Below are positions 34,414 through 44,498 of a DNA stretch of 64,000 nt, piece by piece (position 1 is the stretch's first letter; each line of letters starts with the position of its first letter). Origin of the DNA: Gimesia aquarii. GTDB taxonomy: Bacteria; Planctomycetota; Planctomycetia; Planctomycetales; Planctomycetaceae. Location of the stretch: NCBI RefSeq assembly GCF_007748195.1, contig NZ_CP037920.1, positions 3,535,501 through 3,599,500 of the forward strand. Direction: 5' to 3'. The notes beneath the pieces were generated by a model. The model ran no database searches and was not told the origin of the DNA. It saw only the letters and a list, made by a program, of their open reading frames with translations. The position numbers and the translations under genes were made by a program.

Positions 34414-37400
34414 AGATCAAAGAACTCTATCATCAATTGGTTCCGAAACCACGTATCGCCTTGACTTGGATGCGTGCGCTACCTTTGATCTTTTTTCTTC
34501 TCTTTTATGCCGCTCTTTGCATCAGCCTCGAATTGTCTGGTGTTTTATTATTTGCCCGACCCTGGGCCTTTGGTCTGATTCTGTTTTCGATCTGGATCTG
34601 GTGGCTTTCGGTCGCCGGTTATGGAGGCTTGAGTAAAGGCAGAGCGCTGGCTGCTCTAGTCTCTCGGCTATTAATGTTGGGCCTCTTTGTGATGCTGATC
34701 GCCGAACCTCGCTCGGTCCGTGTGCGGGATGTCATCTCTGTCGTCTATGCCGTTGATCTTTCTGATTCAATTGGTGAATCATCGGTGGATTCTGCTTTAG
34801 AATTTGTCACAAAGACAGTTACTGAAAAACCACAGACCGATGAAGCAGGTTTAGTTGTATTCGGGCGCAATTCTGCCGTGGAGCTTCCACCTCGTGTCTC
34901 TTTTCCGTTTGAAGCATTGAATTCGCGAATTGACCGCGACGCGACAAATTTGCAGCAGACGCTTTCCTTGGCAGCAGCGATGTTACCCGAAGAAAATCGC
35001 GGACGTATCGTTTTAATCAGCGATGGAACGGAAACCGAAGGTTCCATCTCACAAATCCTGGATGAGCTGAAGTCGCGCGGCGTTGCCGTTGATGTCCTTC
35101 CCATCCAGTATGAATACGATAAAGAAGTCTGGCTCGAAAACCTGGAATTGCCACGGTTTGTTAAACTGGGTGAGAATTATGAAGCCGCTGTTGTACTGTC
35201 TTCTTTGAAAGATGGCACCGGCAAGCTCGTGCTTCGTGAAAATGGCGAGCCGATATATGAAGAGGATGTGACTTTCAAGGCAGGTAAGAATCGTTTTGTT
35301 GTTCCCATTTATTTACGGTCTGCCGGCTACTACGAATATTCGGCAACGATTGAAACAAAACGCGATGAAGATCAGATTCGCGAAAACAACACAGTGATCA
35401 ACTACCTCTTTGTAGAAGGAGAAGGCAAGGTTCTGGTTGTGACGGATCCCGCTGGAGATGATCGCGACTGGGAACCTTTAGTCAAAGCGATTCGTGAAGG
35501 TGAACGCAATGTAGAGACCATTTCCGCCTATGAATTTCCCGGTGATTCATTGTCGCTAATGCCCTACGATGCGATTCTGTTCGTCAATGTCCCCGCCGAT
35601 GCCTTTAATGTGATTCAATTAAAGGCCGTGCATGATTCCATCTTCAATCAGGGAATCGGATTCATGATGGTGGGGGGTGAGAATAGTTATGGTCCGGGGG
35701 GATATCATCGTACGGTCATCGAAGATGCACTCCCTGTGACGATGGACATCACAAAAAAGAAAGTGCTTCCCAAAGGCGCCCTTGCCATCATCTTACATAC
35801 CTGTGAATTCCCGGAAGGGAATACCTGGGGAAAACGGATCACAAAACAGGCCATTAAAGTGCTGGGAGCACAAGATGAAGTCGGCGTGTTAGTCTATGAT
35901 TACATGAATGGCGAAAAGTGGCTCTTTGAACTGATGCCCGCCGGTGACTACGAAAAAATGGTGCCCAAAATCAATGGCGCCCAAATTGGCGACATGCCGA
36001 GCTTTGTAAACACCATGGAGTTAGGGTTGGAAGGGCTCATCAAAAGTGATGCGGCCACAAAGCACATGATTATTATTTCAGATGGCGATCCACAACCACC
36101 CTCTCCCAAGTTAATCGGCCGATTTATCAAAAATAAAGTCAGCGTCTCAATGGTGGCGGTCTTTCCGCATGGAGGCCGTGATATCTCAACCATGCGAGGA
36201 ATCGCAAGTGCGACAGGGGGGCGATATTACTTTCCTTCAGATCCCAATCAACTGCCGTCGATATTCATCAAAGAATCAAAAACGCTGAAACGGAGTATGA
36301 TTCAAAACGAAACCATTACACCTGAAGTCGGAATGATCTCCTCCGTTCTCAAAGGAATTGAAGCAATTCCACCTCTGCACGGTTATGTGTTAACAACAAT
36401 CAAACCCAGGGCAGAAGGTGTTTTAAACGCACCCGAGAAGAAAGAAGCAGAAGGTGATATTGATCCCGTCCTGGCGTTCTGGCGTTATGGACTTGGTACA
36501 ACCGCCGCATTCACTTCTGATTTATCTCCGAACTGGGGAGCGGATTGGGTGAATTGGGATCACTACAGTGCGTTTATTAAGCAGTTAATGATAAAAATCT
36601 CGCGTGTTCAAAAACAAGCACATCTCAAGATGTGGAGTCACACCAATGGGAACAATGCGACAATCATGGTCGAAGATTTTCATCCTGAAGAATCGTTTTT
36701 GAATGTGGCGGCTCGCATTTCAGGTCCTCATGATAAAAAAGAAACGGTTGTGCTTAAGCAGGTCAGCCCTCGCCGGTATCAGGCTTCGGTTCCTCTTTGG
36801 GGGAAAGGCCGCTATCAAGTGATGGCGATTGGAAAATCAGGAGACCGTGAAGACCACGCCAATGGTGGTTTTATCGTTCCCTATTCTCCGGAATTTCTGC
36901 GGTTTCGTTCGAATCCCATTGTTTTAGAAGAAATTGCAGAAAAGACAGGCGGGCAAAGGCTGAACCCAGACAAGGCAGCAGAAGTGATCTATGGACGTCG
37001 CGCGCCCAAACAAAGTTCCAATCCTATATTCGACTGGTTTCTGATTGCCCTGGCCATATTAGTGCCATTGGATGTAGGCATCAGACGCGTTCAACTCGAT
37101 TGGTATGTGATCAAAAGCTGGTTTGGGTTCGGTTCAGAACAAAAAGCAAGTACGGTAACGATGGGAGCGTTACTGCAACGGAAGCAAGGCGTTGTTGAAG
37201 AATTAGATTTACGCAAAGGGAAGACATCGGGTGCAGCGAAACAGACGACTTCTCAATCCACGATTTCCCAATTGCAAGCACAAAAGCAAAAATCAACCAG
37301 ACCAAATTCTAAAGCAGAAAATACCCAAAAGAAAAAGACCGACAAGACAACAAATCCTCCAGGTACCAAAACGGCAACCGATTCTGGTGATAATGCAACC

Positions 37401-37457
37401 ACAACCGGACGATTACTGGATCTCAAACGAAGACGACAATCGGAAGACGAAAAATAA
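34410..37457 (+). CDS. Membrane protein with two vWA domains and a GATase-like domain
   Basis: 1015 residues. N-terminal helices ALPLIFFLLFYAALCISLEL and WAFGLILFSIWIWWLSVAGY. First vWA at about 110-245, with MIDAS motif DLSDSIGES (VVYAVDLSDS). Class I glutamine-amidotransferase-like fold at about 335-450 (GFMMVGGENSYGPGGYHR), without an evident catalytic Cys. A second vWA-like domain runs at about 455-625 (ends HMIIISDGDPQPPSPKLIGR). A further helix (WFLIALAILVPLDVGIRRV) near 873 is followed by a Lys/Thr/Gln-rich tail. Starts in the stop of the ABC-NHL gene (ATGA). MoxR lies just downstream, its usual AAA+ partner. Confidence 0.88.
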   Translation: MKIKELYHQLVPKPRIALTWMRALPLIFFLLFYAALCISLELSGVLLFARPWAFGLILFSIWIWWLSVAGYGGLSKGRALAALVSRLLMLGLFVMLIAEPRSVRVRDVISVVYAVDLSDSIGESSVDSALEFVTKTVTEKPQTDEAGLVVFGRNSAVELPPRVSFPFEALNSRIDRDATNLQQTLSLAAAMLPEENRGRIVLISDGTETEGSISQILDELKSRGVAVDVLPIQYEYDKEVWLENLELPRFVKLGENYEAAVVLSSLKDGTGKLVLRENGEPIYEEDVTFKAGKNRFVVPIYLRSAGYYEYSATIETKRDEDQIRENNTVINYLFVEGEGKVLVVTDPAGDDRDWEPLVKAIREGERNVETISAYEFPGDSLSLMPYDAILFVNVPADAFNVIQLKAVHDSIFNQGIGFMMVGGENSYGPGGYHRTVIEDALPVTMDITKKKVLPKGALAIILHTCEFPEGNTWGKRITKQAIKVLGAQDEVGVLVYDYMNGEKWLFELMPAGDYEKMVPKINGAQIGDMPSFVNTMELGLEGLIKSDAATKHMIIISDGDPQPPSPKLIGRFIKNKVSVSMVAVFPHGGRDISTMRGIASATGGRYYFPSDPNQLPSIFIKESKTLKRSMIQNETITPEVGMISSVLKGIEAIPPLHGYVLTTIKPRAEGVLNAPEKKEAEGDIDPVLAFWRYGLGTTAAFTSDLSPNWGADWVNWDHYSAFIKQLMIKISRVQKQAHLKMWSHTNGNNATIMVEDFHPEESFLNVAARISGPHDKKETVVLKQVSPRRYQASVPLWGKGRYQVMAIGKSGDREDHANGGFIVPYSPEFLRFRSNPIVLEEIAEKTGGQRLNPDKAAEVIYGRRAPKQSSNPIFDWFLIALAILVPLDVGIRRVQLDWYVIKSWFGFGSEQKASTVTMGALLQRKQGVVEELDLRKGKTSGAAKQTTSQSTISQLQAQKQKSTRPNSKAENTQKKKTDKTTNPPGTKTATDSGDNATTTGRLLDLKRRRQSEDEK

Positions 37458-37486
37458 TACGAATTTTATTCTGTGGAGTGAGTAAT

Positions 37487-38503
37487 ATGAATCAGCCAGA
37501 AGTCACTGAAGAGCCTACAGTATTGCAGGCGGAAGCGGACCATTTTAAAAAGGTATTCAACGAAGTTCGTTCTGAAGTCGGCCGTATGATTATTGGCCAG
37601 GAACGGGTTGTCGAATCAACACTATATGCGTTGTTTTGTGGCGGGAATGTTTTACTGGAAGGGGTTCCCGGACTGGGAAAAACAGAACTCGTCAAAGCAC
37701 TTTCCAAGGTATTGGAATTAGAATTTCAACGGATTCAATTTACACCTGACTTAATGCCGGCGGACATTATCGGTACCAATATCATGAACACCGATGAGAC
37801 GGGAACTTATCGGTTTGAATTCCGTAAAGGTCCGATTTTCACTCAACTGTTACTGGCTGATGAAATTAACCGTGCGTCTCCCAAAACACAGTCTGCTTTA
37901 TTGGAAACAATGCAGGAGGGGACTGTCACAGCAGCGGGAACCCAATATCGGCTTGACCAGCCCTTTTTTGTGCTGGCGACTCAGAATCCCATTGAGCAGG
38001 AGGGGACCTATCCGTTACCCGAAGCGCAATTGGACCGCTTTTTGTTTAAGGTCAATGTTCCTTTTCCGAATCGGGCTGAACTGAACACAATTGTGCAGCA
38101 AACGATTCTAAGGCAGCCGGTAGAGTTGAAGAAACTATTGAATAGTGAGCAAATTTTAGAATTAAGAAAGCTCCTGGAGAAAGTCGTTGTTGTGGAACCA
38201 ATTCGTGACTATGCCATTCGGCTGGTGCTCTCGACACATCCCGGAACCGACTTTGCTACTGAAGAGGTCCGCCGTTTTATTCATTGGGGAGCCAGTCCGC
38301 GAGCTGCACAATCTTTGATAAAATCTGCACGCGTTCGTGCTCTCAGTGAAGGGCGGGCACATGTCGCCTTTGAAGACATTCGTTATTTTGCCAACGAAGT
38401 ACTCCAGCATCGGGTGCTCTTGAACTACGATGGCCAGGCAGAAAATATCAATGTGACTGACTTGATTGAGCAGAACTGTAAAGAACTACCAGAGAAGGAA
38501 TAA
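37487..38503 (+). CDS. MoxR-family AAA+ ATPase
   Basis: 338 residues from the ATG at 37487, which has GGAG 8 bases upstream (an in-frame GTG at 37478 is less well placed). Walker A GVPGLGKTE (residues 59-67), Walker B LLADEINRASPKTQSALLE, then FVLATQNPIEQEGTYPLPEA and QLDRFLFKVNVPFP, which are diagnostic for MoxR. The C-terminal lid is RFIHWGASPRAAQSLIKSAR. MoxR ATPases act as chaperones that insert metals or assemble complexes together with vWA proteins. It is followed by a DUF58 gene (6 bases) and a vWA gene. Confidence 0.95.
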   Translation: MNQPEVTEEPTVLQAEADHFKKVFNEVRSEVGRMIIGQERVVESTLYALFCGGNVLLEGVPGLGKTELVKALSKVLELEFQRIQFTPDLMPADIIGTNIMNTDETGTYRFEFRKGPIFTQLLLADEINRASPKTQSALLETMQEGTVTAAGTQYRLDQPFFVLATQNPIEQEGTYPLPEAQLDRFLFKVNVPFPNRAELNTIVQQTILRQPVELKKLLNSEQILELRKLLEKVVVVEPIRDYAIRLVLSTHPGTDFATEEVRRFIHWGASPRAAQSLIKSARVRALSEGRAHVAFEDIRYFANEVLQHRVLLNYDGQAENINVTDLIEQNCKELPEKE

Positions 38504-38509
38504 TCAGAA

Positions 38510-39415
38510 GTGTCGGAGGGAACTCAAGCGAATCAATATACTTCTTTGTTTGATAATAAAACATTATCAAAGTTGGAGAGGTTGCGTTTAAATCCAACGC
38601 GGCGCCTGACAAATCGAAGTCGTGGTGAGCATCTTTCCGGTAAAGGGGGAACGAGTACAGAATTTTCAGATTATCGGAATTACGTTCCCGGTGATGATGT
38701 GCGCTATATTGACTGGAATATCTTTTCCAGGCTGAATCGTCCCTTCATGAAACAATATCAGCATGAAGAAGAAATGCATGTGGTGCTTATTCTCGACGCC
38801 TCTTCTTCCATGGACTATGAAGATAAGTTTTTGCGTTGTAAGCAACTGGCTGCTGCGTTTGGTGTGATGGGGCTGATGAATTTTGAAAAGGTCAGTGCCT
38901 ATTCCTGCAATCACAAAGGAGGACGCCCCGTAAATTTGTCGCCTTGCACCGGTCGCATCAGTATGAAGCGTTTATTTGATTTTCTCTCTTCGATTGAAGC
39001 CGGTGGTGATTCTCCGATTGAAGCAGCAGTCGAAGATGTTTTACGTTCACATCGCGGACGCGGCGTGGCCATTGTGCTTTCTGATTATGAATCATTTGGT
39101 GATTTACAACGTCCGTTTAACATGCTCTTTAGTGCGGGTTTGGAAATCTTTGGGGTGCAAATATTAGCACCTTCTGAAATCGATCCCGAAATTAATGGTG
39201 ATTTACGTTTAGTTGATAGCGAATCCGGGCAGACTCTGGATATTTCTTCAGCCGGAGATTTGTTGGGATTGTACCATGAACATCGTGCCTTGTTAGAGGA
39301 TCATCTGGCGATGCTCTGTCGCCAACGTTCCGGACGATTTTTGACGACCAACAGCGGTGATACTTTGGAGCATGTCCTCTTTGATGTATTGCGTCGGAAA
39401 GGGTGGGTCAGATGA
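38510..39415 (+). CDS. DUF58 domain protein
   Basis: 301 residues, GTG start. The DUF58 signature is clear: SRGEHLSGKGGTSTEFSDYR, then NYVPGDDVRYIDWNIFSRLN and, near residue 95, LILDASSSMDYEDKFLRCKQ, the vWA-like MIDAS pattern (DASSS). It is the usual partner of MoxR, and the gene order MoxR-DUF58-vWA is conserved in many bacteria. Cytosolic. Ends in an ATGA overlap with the following vWA gene (39412). Confidence 0.95.
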   Translation: MSEGTQANQYTSLFDNKTLSKLERLRLNPTRRLTNRSRGEHLSGKGGTSTEFSDYRNYVPGDDVRYIDWNIFSRLNRPFMKQYQHEEEMHVVLILDASSSMDYEDKFLRCKQLAAAFGVMGLMNFEKVSAYSCNHKGGRPVNLSPCTGRISMKRLFDFLSSIEAGGDSPIEAAVEDVLRSHRGRGVAIVLSDYESFGDLQRPFNMLFSAGLEIFGVQILAPSEIDPEINGDLRLVDSESGQTLDISSAGDLLGLYHEHRALLEDHLAMLCRQRSGRFLTTNSGDTLEHVLFDVLRRKGWVR

Positions 39416-41295
39416 ACTTTTGGCCTGGCTTTTACTCACTACCAGGAGCCTGGTACCTGTTATTGCTGATCCCATTGGTGGTCTTTTATTTTTTGAAATT
39501 AAAACGCCCCCATAAAAGTGTTCCCTCATTGGCCCTTTGGAGCCAGGTGATCAACGACCGTCGCGTCAATTCGCCATTTCAAAAATTCAAACGTAGTATC
39601 TTACTGTTGCTGCAAATTCTTTTACTGCTGTTTCTGGTTCTGGCTTTGATGCAACCCTATGTACAGAGCGGGGCAGAGCGGGCAGAATATTTACCAATTC
39701 TGATTGATTGTTCTGCCAGTATGGCAGCAACAGATCCGGAAACAAAAAAATCACGCTTGGAACTTACGAAGGAACGTGTTGGCGAAATTATTGATAATTT
39801 GCTGCCTGATCAACGTGTTTCCTTAGTCGCTGTTAGCTCGACAGCACGTCGATTGACCGACTTTACGGATAATCAACGTATTCTGAAACAGTCCCTGGCT
39901 GGACTAACCGTTGATGATGTCCCCAGTAATCTGGAAGATGCCTTGCGGATGACACAAGCCCTCTCTAGGACCGTGCCTATTAATACGGTGCTTTTTTATT
40001 CAGACGGAAACTTCCCTCAGGAAGTCAATTTTGATCTACCTTTTGATCTCAATTACCAGTTGCTTCCCTTAGCGGGGTCCAATGTGGGAATTACTTCATT
40101 TAATGCACGAAAAAACCAGACGGGAAACTGGGATGTCTTTATTCGAGTTGAGAATTCAGAAAAAAATGATAGTCCTGCCACGGTCGAGTTATTGCAAGAT
40201 GGAGAGAGCATTGCCAAAGAGGAGATCGTCTTAGGGAAAGGGGATTCACAACGCCTGGAGTTTTCCGTGAATGCCGATAAAAAATCGTCTCTGGAAGCGA
40301 TTTTGACTCCTGGTAGCTACGATAGTTTAGCTGCTGATAATCGCGCCTTTCTCAATATTCCTCAATCACGCTCATTATTAGTGTTCGTTGATCCGGATCT
40401 CGCCAGTTATCGTTATGCGTTAGACGAGAACAAAGATCTGGTGTTATATCCCGAGCAGGATGGCGCTGCCGGCCCTCCGGAGTATGACCTGGTCATTTCT
40501 TCTTCTGAAAAAAATATGGATAAACAGGCATTGATCAAGCTGGGCGTCGGTTTTGTGCCTGAGGATTTAAAAAATTATGTTTTGCTCGAAACAAATTTAA
40601 CAGATGTTGTTGACTGGAACCGTAGTTCCGCATTATTGCGGCATGTGGAATTGGGTGATGTGCAAATTACGGAGCAGCCCGTTTGGGCAGAGAATGCAAA
40701 AGTAGAAAACCTGGAAGAACTGGGTTACGAAGTCTTAATTCATGGTCGATTGGGGCCACTCTTATTGCAAAAACGTAACTCAGACGGGCTGGAGTTTTAC
40801 TTTCTGTTCAATACAGATCGTTCCACCATGCCTTACCGAGTTGGTTTCCCGATTATGGTTTCGAATCTGATACAGCTGACTTTACAGGAAGCCGGTATTG
40901 CGGAAGTGCAGGCCTCAGCAACCCCACTCTTACCTGCCGTCGAGTACGTGCCAGAACATAAATACAACATTAAAACGCCGGGTGGGAAACAGCTGACTGC
41001 CGAAAGTAACAAGAATGGCATTGTTTCAGGAGTCGCCGCTTTGCAAGTGGGGAAATACACAATCAGTGGTGAAGGTGCAAAATCAGATCAAATTAGTGTA
41101 AGTTTATTGAACCCCATGGAAACATCCCTCGTTTCCGTTGATGAAATTCAGTTTAGTGAAGTTCCGGTTTCTGCAGCACAAACGCAAATCGACAGCGATA
41201 AACCACTTTGGAGCGAATTTGCATTGATTGCCTTTGTATTACTCTTGTTAGAGTGGTGGTATTTCCAGCGTCGACCGGGTGGGATTCCTGCATAG
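39412..41295 (+). CDS. BatA-like vWA membrane protein
   Basis: 627 residues from MNFWPGFYSLPGAWYLLLLI; the ATG lies in the stop of the DUF58 gene. N-terminal BatA helices: YLLLLIPLVVFYFLKL and ILLLLQILLLLFLVLALM, joined by KRPHKSVPSLALWSQVINDR, which is typical. A vWA domain follows with MIDAS DCSASMAATDPE near residue 99 (ILIDCSASMAATDPETKKSR). The middle is beta-rich and probably periplasmic; a C-terminal helix ALIAFVLLLLEWWYFQRRPG ends the protein. It may be regulated or remodelled by MoxR. Confidence 0.92.
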   Translation: MNFWPGFYSLPGAWYLLLLIPLVVFYFLKLKRPHKSVPSLALWSQVINDRRVNSPFQKFKRSILLLLQILLLLFLVLALMQPYVQSGAERAEYLPILIDCSASMAATDPETKKSRLELTKERVGEIIDNLLPDQRVSLVAVSSTARRLTDFTDNQRILKQSLAGLTVDDVPSNLEDALRMTQALSRTVPINTVLFYSDGNFPQEVNFDLPFDLNYQLLPLAGSNVGITSFNARKNQTGNWDVFIRVENSEKNDSPATVELLQDGESIAKEEIVLGKGDSQRLEFSVNADKKSSLEAILTPGSYDSLAADNRAFLNIPQSRSLLVFVDPDLASYRYALDENKDLVLYPEQDGAAGPPEYDLVISSSEKNMDKQALIKLGVGFVPEDLKNYVLLETNLTDVVDWNRSSALLRHVELGDVQITEQPVWAENAKVENLEELGYEVLIHGRLGPLLLQKRNSDGLEFYFLFNTDRSTMPYRVGFPIMVSNLIQLTLQEAGIAEVQASATPLLPAVEYVPEHKYNIKTPGGKQLTAESNKNGIVSGVAALQVGKYTISGEGAKSDQISVSLLNPMETSLVSVDEIQFSEVPVSAAQTQIDSDKPLWSEFALIAFVLLLLEWWYFQRRPGGIPA

Positions 41296-41325
41296 ATAAC
41301 GTAAGGAAAGAGAGAATTCGCCTTT

Positions 41326-43506
41326 ATGATTCAGAAACGTCTGTTTTATTTATGGTTGTTTTTCTTTTTAGCGCCCGGGGCTTTGCCTGCGCAGACCTTT
41401 CCATTAGTGGTCGATATTCGGCAATTGTCGCAATTTCCCAAAGGTAATGGCCCGGTTTCGTTTGTCTGGCAATGTCAAGTATCAGCGACAGGACTTCTTG
41501 AGGGGTATTTTCTGGTCACCGTACATGACGGCGTCGAAAAATTTGGAACATTCAGATCACATGATGTTGCCATGCATGCGGGCTTCCATGAAATCCCGAT
41601 GATGCTGCCTCCCATGAAAGTGGATAATCCCTATTCGGAGGTGAAGCTGAAGCTCAGCTTCGTCACTCCGAATCAGCAGTACGATTTTAAAGATGAATAT
41701 TCGTTGCGAGTCGGTCAGCGTTTTCAAAGAACGTTTGCAGTGGGAGTCTGTGACCCATTTGATATGAGCATGTCGAAAGACCTGAAGGAATTTTTGGAAC
41801 GATTGGACTTTGAGTCAATCAGTCCTAAAGAACCGATTAAAATAGACTTTCAGAAGCTCAGTCGATCAATTCCTAATGTGGGCATGTTGAGAAATCAGCC
41901 GTTGTCTTTAAATGTCAAAACGGTTTCCATTCATCTGCCTCCTCCTGATTACCCTCAACTACCCATTGATTGCCACCAGTATGATATTCTGGTGATTACA
42001 GCACGTGGTTTCGCGCAACTGGAATCAAGAAATCTGAAAGCCATTCATCAGTGGGTGCGGTCGGGAGGCAGCTTGTGTTTACTTGCTGGTCCTGTTTTAG
42101 AACAACGACAGGTTCAGTTTATGAATGACCTTGTCGAAACTAAGAATGCGCCGCCCTTTCTGATTGACTCAGAAGGTAAGCTCGTAATGGACCAGTCAGA
42201 GCAGGTCTGGTCGCAGCGAACCGGATGGGGCAGGAGTGTGATTGTGCTGTCCGAAGCGCTGAAAGAAAAGCGTCTTACCGCTTCTGAGCTGAAACAGATT
42301 CCCTTTTTTTTATGGAAGCTGCGCGAATCACAAAGAAGTTATTTTGATAAACAAGAAAAATGGGATTATGAAAAACTGGTCGATGCATTCATAAAGACAC
42401 AAAAGAGAACAGATTATCGCAACATGAATGCATATTCTGCCAATCAGGTATTTAATTTGAATTATCGACCGATCTCTACAGGGGGGGCGGTTGTCACTGA
42501 CCTAATGCCGGCTGAATTACGGATTGTTCCCTCCTGGGTGATTGCATCAATTCTCCTGGGGTATGTGCTCATCATTGGTCCGGGTGAATATTTTATTCTT
42601 GGGAAATTTCGGTTGCGGCGCTTTACCTGGATCACATTCCCCATCATTTCCATTTGTATTGCCTGTCTCGCATTTATCGTATCTGATCACTACATGCAGA
42701 CATCCTATGAACGAAAATTACTGACAATTCATGATTTGGACAGACAGGGAAAGCCTGTCAAAGAAAATCAAATTGAATTGTTGTTCACAGGTTCCTACCA
42801 AAAAATCGAGACAAACATCAAGTCCGGACTCTTCACTCCCTTGAATCATACAGAATTAGGGATGGCGCAGAATTACAACATGTATGCTCGGAACAGAGTT
42901 CAATCATTGGTCGGACCTCCGCTTTATGCAGGATCGATTCCTACTCAATACTCGGTTTATCAGTTGATGCCGCAATGGACACCTCAACTGAATCGCATCA
43001 TCAAGAATTATCCAGATGAATTGCAGACAAAATTTGACTGGTCATCGATTCAATTAAATCAGCTTCGTTCGAATCAAGGGCGAGTCAAGATACGGAAACA
43101 AATCAAAACTGCTTTTGGTAACCGGGCTAAAGTCATGGTTTATCAAGGGCAGAAGAATGGAGAAGTCAAAAAACATCCACTCTTTAAAAAAACAGATAAT
43201 CCGCGGAATCGAAATAATTATCGGTCAGAACAAGATTATGCCTTATTCAATGAGTATTACCAGAATTATCCACACTATTACGGAAATAATAGACTACGGC
43301 GTAATAGTTTCATGGATGATTTGTGTGTTCGAAGTCAAAACGGTCTTTTTCAAATTGTTTCACAAACATCACCCTCAGGTGGTCAAAATTATGAGGACTT
43401 GAGTATTCTGGATCCTTCTGATCCCAGTCAATGGTTAGTTGTCGTTTATGTTCCCGGTAATGAGCAGGACACGATTTATCGGCAACTTATTGTGGCAGAA
43501 AAATAA
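41326..43506 (+). CDS. Envelope protein of an ABC/vWA cluster, GldG/DUF4350-like in part
   Basis: 726 residues. Signal peptide LFFFLAPGALPAQT. A GATase-like stretch (QYDILVITARGFAQLESRNL, then HQWVRSGGSLCLLAGPVL) resembles the DUF4350/GldG-type sugar-dehydrogenase-like fold. Two helices at about 400-450 (WVIASILLGYVLIIGPGEYF and ITFPIISICIACLAFIVSDH) are followed by a 270-residue C-terminal domain with many Asn/Tyr residues (NYRSEQDYALFNEYYQNYPH). The 638-residue protein at 46363 has the same layout, suggesting paralogy. Its job may be to connect the ABC export pair to the envelope; not proven. Confidence 0.72.
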   Translation: MIQKRLFYLWLFFFLAPGALPAQTFPLVVDIRQLSQFPKGNGPVSFVWQCQVSATGLLEGYFLVTVHDGVEKFGTFRSHDVAMHAGFHEIPMMLPPMKVDNPYSEVKLKLSFVTPNQQYDFKDEYSLRVGQRFQRTFAVGVCDPFDMSMSKDLKEFLERLDFESISPKEPIKIDFQKLSRSIPNVGMLRNQPLSLNVKTVSIHLPPPDYPQLPIDCHQYDILVITARGFAQLESRNLKAIHQWVRSGGSLCLLAGPVLEQRQVQFMNDLVETKNAPPFLIDSEGKLVMDQSEQVWSQRTGWGRSVIVLSEALKEKRLTASELKQIPFFLWKLRESQRSYFDKQEKWDYEKLVDAFIKTQKRTDYRNMNAYSANQVFNLNYRPISTGGAVVTDLMPAELRIVPSWVIASILLGYVLIIGPGEYFILGKFRLRRFTWITFPIISICIACLAFIVSDHYMQTSYERKLLTIHDLDRQGKPVKENQIELLFTGSYQKIETNIKSGLFTPLNHTELGMAQNYNMYARNRVQSLVGPPLYAGSIPTQYSVYQLMPQWTPQLNRIIKNYPDELQTKFDWSSIQLNQLRSNQGRVKIRKQIKTAFGNRAKVMVYQGQKNGEVKKHPLFKKTDNPRNRNNYRSEQDYALFNEYYQNYPHYYGNNRLRRNSFMDDLCVRSQNGLFQIVSQTSPSGGQNYEDLSILDPSDPSQWLVVVYVPGNEQDTIYRQLIVAEK

Positions 43507-43550
43507 AACACCACTTCTAACGATTAATTTAAAGAAGAATTTACATCCCA

Positions 43551-44498
43551 ATGAGCATACAACCTCCCATGGTGGAAGTGAAAGATTTGTGGGTCCGTTA
43601 CGGAACGTATGAAGCCGTGAAAGGTATCTCTTTTTCCATTCCGAAAGGAGAAGTCTTTGGTTTTATTGGTCCTAACGGTGCCGGCAAGTCATCGACAATC
43701 AAAGTCCTCGCCACATTACAACGTGATTATGAATGTCAGTCAGTCAAAATAAATGGAATTTCTGTTGGAAAAGCACCACATTTAATTCGAGAGATGATCG
43801 GCTATATGCCTGATTTTTTCGGCGTTTATGAAGATTTGACTGCCAGGGAATATCTTCATTTTTTTGCAGCCGCGTATCGTATCGCTCGCAGCAGAAGAAA
43901 AGCGATCGTCAACGATGTGCTGGAATTGACAGATTTAACAGAAAAAATCGACGCACCCGTTGATTCCTTGTCACGTGGAATGAAACAGCGCTTAGCACTT
44001 GCACGAGTCTTGCTTCACGATCCTGATTTATTGTTGCTCGATGAACCAGCCAGTGGACTGGATCCCCGTGCCCGTATTGAAGTTCGGGAACTACTGGTCG
44101 CGTTAAAAGAGATGGGGAAGACCATTATCATTTCGAGCCATATTCTCCATGAATTATCGCAGCTTTGTACCAGTATCGGGATTATCGAAGCCGGTCAATT
44201 TGTGACGCAAGGGTCTTTAGATCATATATATAAACGTTTGGAATTGAGCCGTATCATTCATGTGCAGATTGTGGGTGAGATGAATGGTATTTGCCAAACC
44301 ATTGAAGAGATCGATGGTGTGAAATCTGTCAGTGCGCAAGCAGATCGTCTGGCGATTCAGTTACAAGAAGATCAATTGGCGGTTGAGGAACTGCATGCCA
44401 AGATCGCTGAGACTGGTGCTAAAATTCGCATGTTTCAGGCGGAAGCCATGGATATGGAGACGGTATTCATGAAGCTGACGGAAGGGAAGACCGCATGA
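43551..44498 (+). CDS. ABC transporter ATPase (CcmA/GldA-like), first module
   Basis: 315 residues. Walker A GPNGAGKSS (about 40), signature LSRGMKQRLALARVLL, Walker B LLLLDEPASGLDPRARIEVR, H-loop ISSHILHEL. The C-terminal 80 residues (IIHVQIVGEMNGICQTIEEI) form the small domain usual in ABC-2 exporters. Strongly similar to the ATPase at 48272 (LSRGMQQRVSLARVLV and the same DEPASGLDPRARIE string), so they arose by duplication. It ends in an ATGA overlap with its permease. Confidence 0.92.
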   Translation: MSIQPPMVEVKDLWVRYGTYEAVKGISFSIPKGEVFGFIGPNGAGKSSTIKVLATLQRDYECQSVKINGISVGKAPHLIREMIGYMPDFFGVYEDLTAREYLHFFAAAYRIARSRRKAIVNDVLELTDLTEKIDAPVDSLSRGMKQRLALARVLLHDPDLLLLDEPASGLDPRARIEVRELLVALKEMGKTIIISSHILHELSQLCTSIGIIEAGQFVTQGSLDHIYKRLELSRIIHVQIVGEMNGICQTIEEIDGVKSVSAQADRLAIQLQEDQLAVEELHAKIAETGAKIRMFQAEAMDMETVFMKLTEGKTA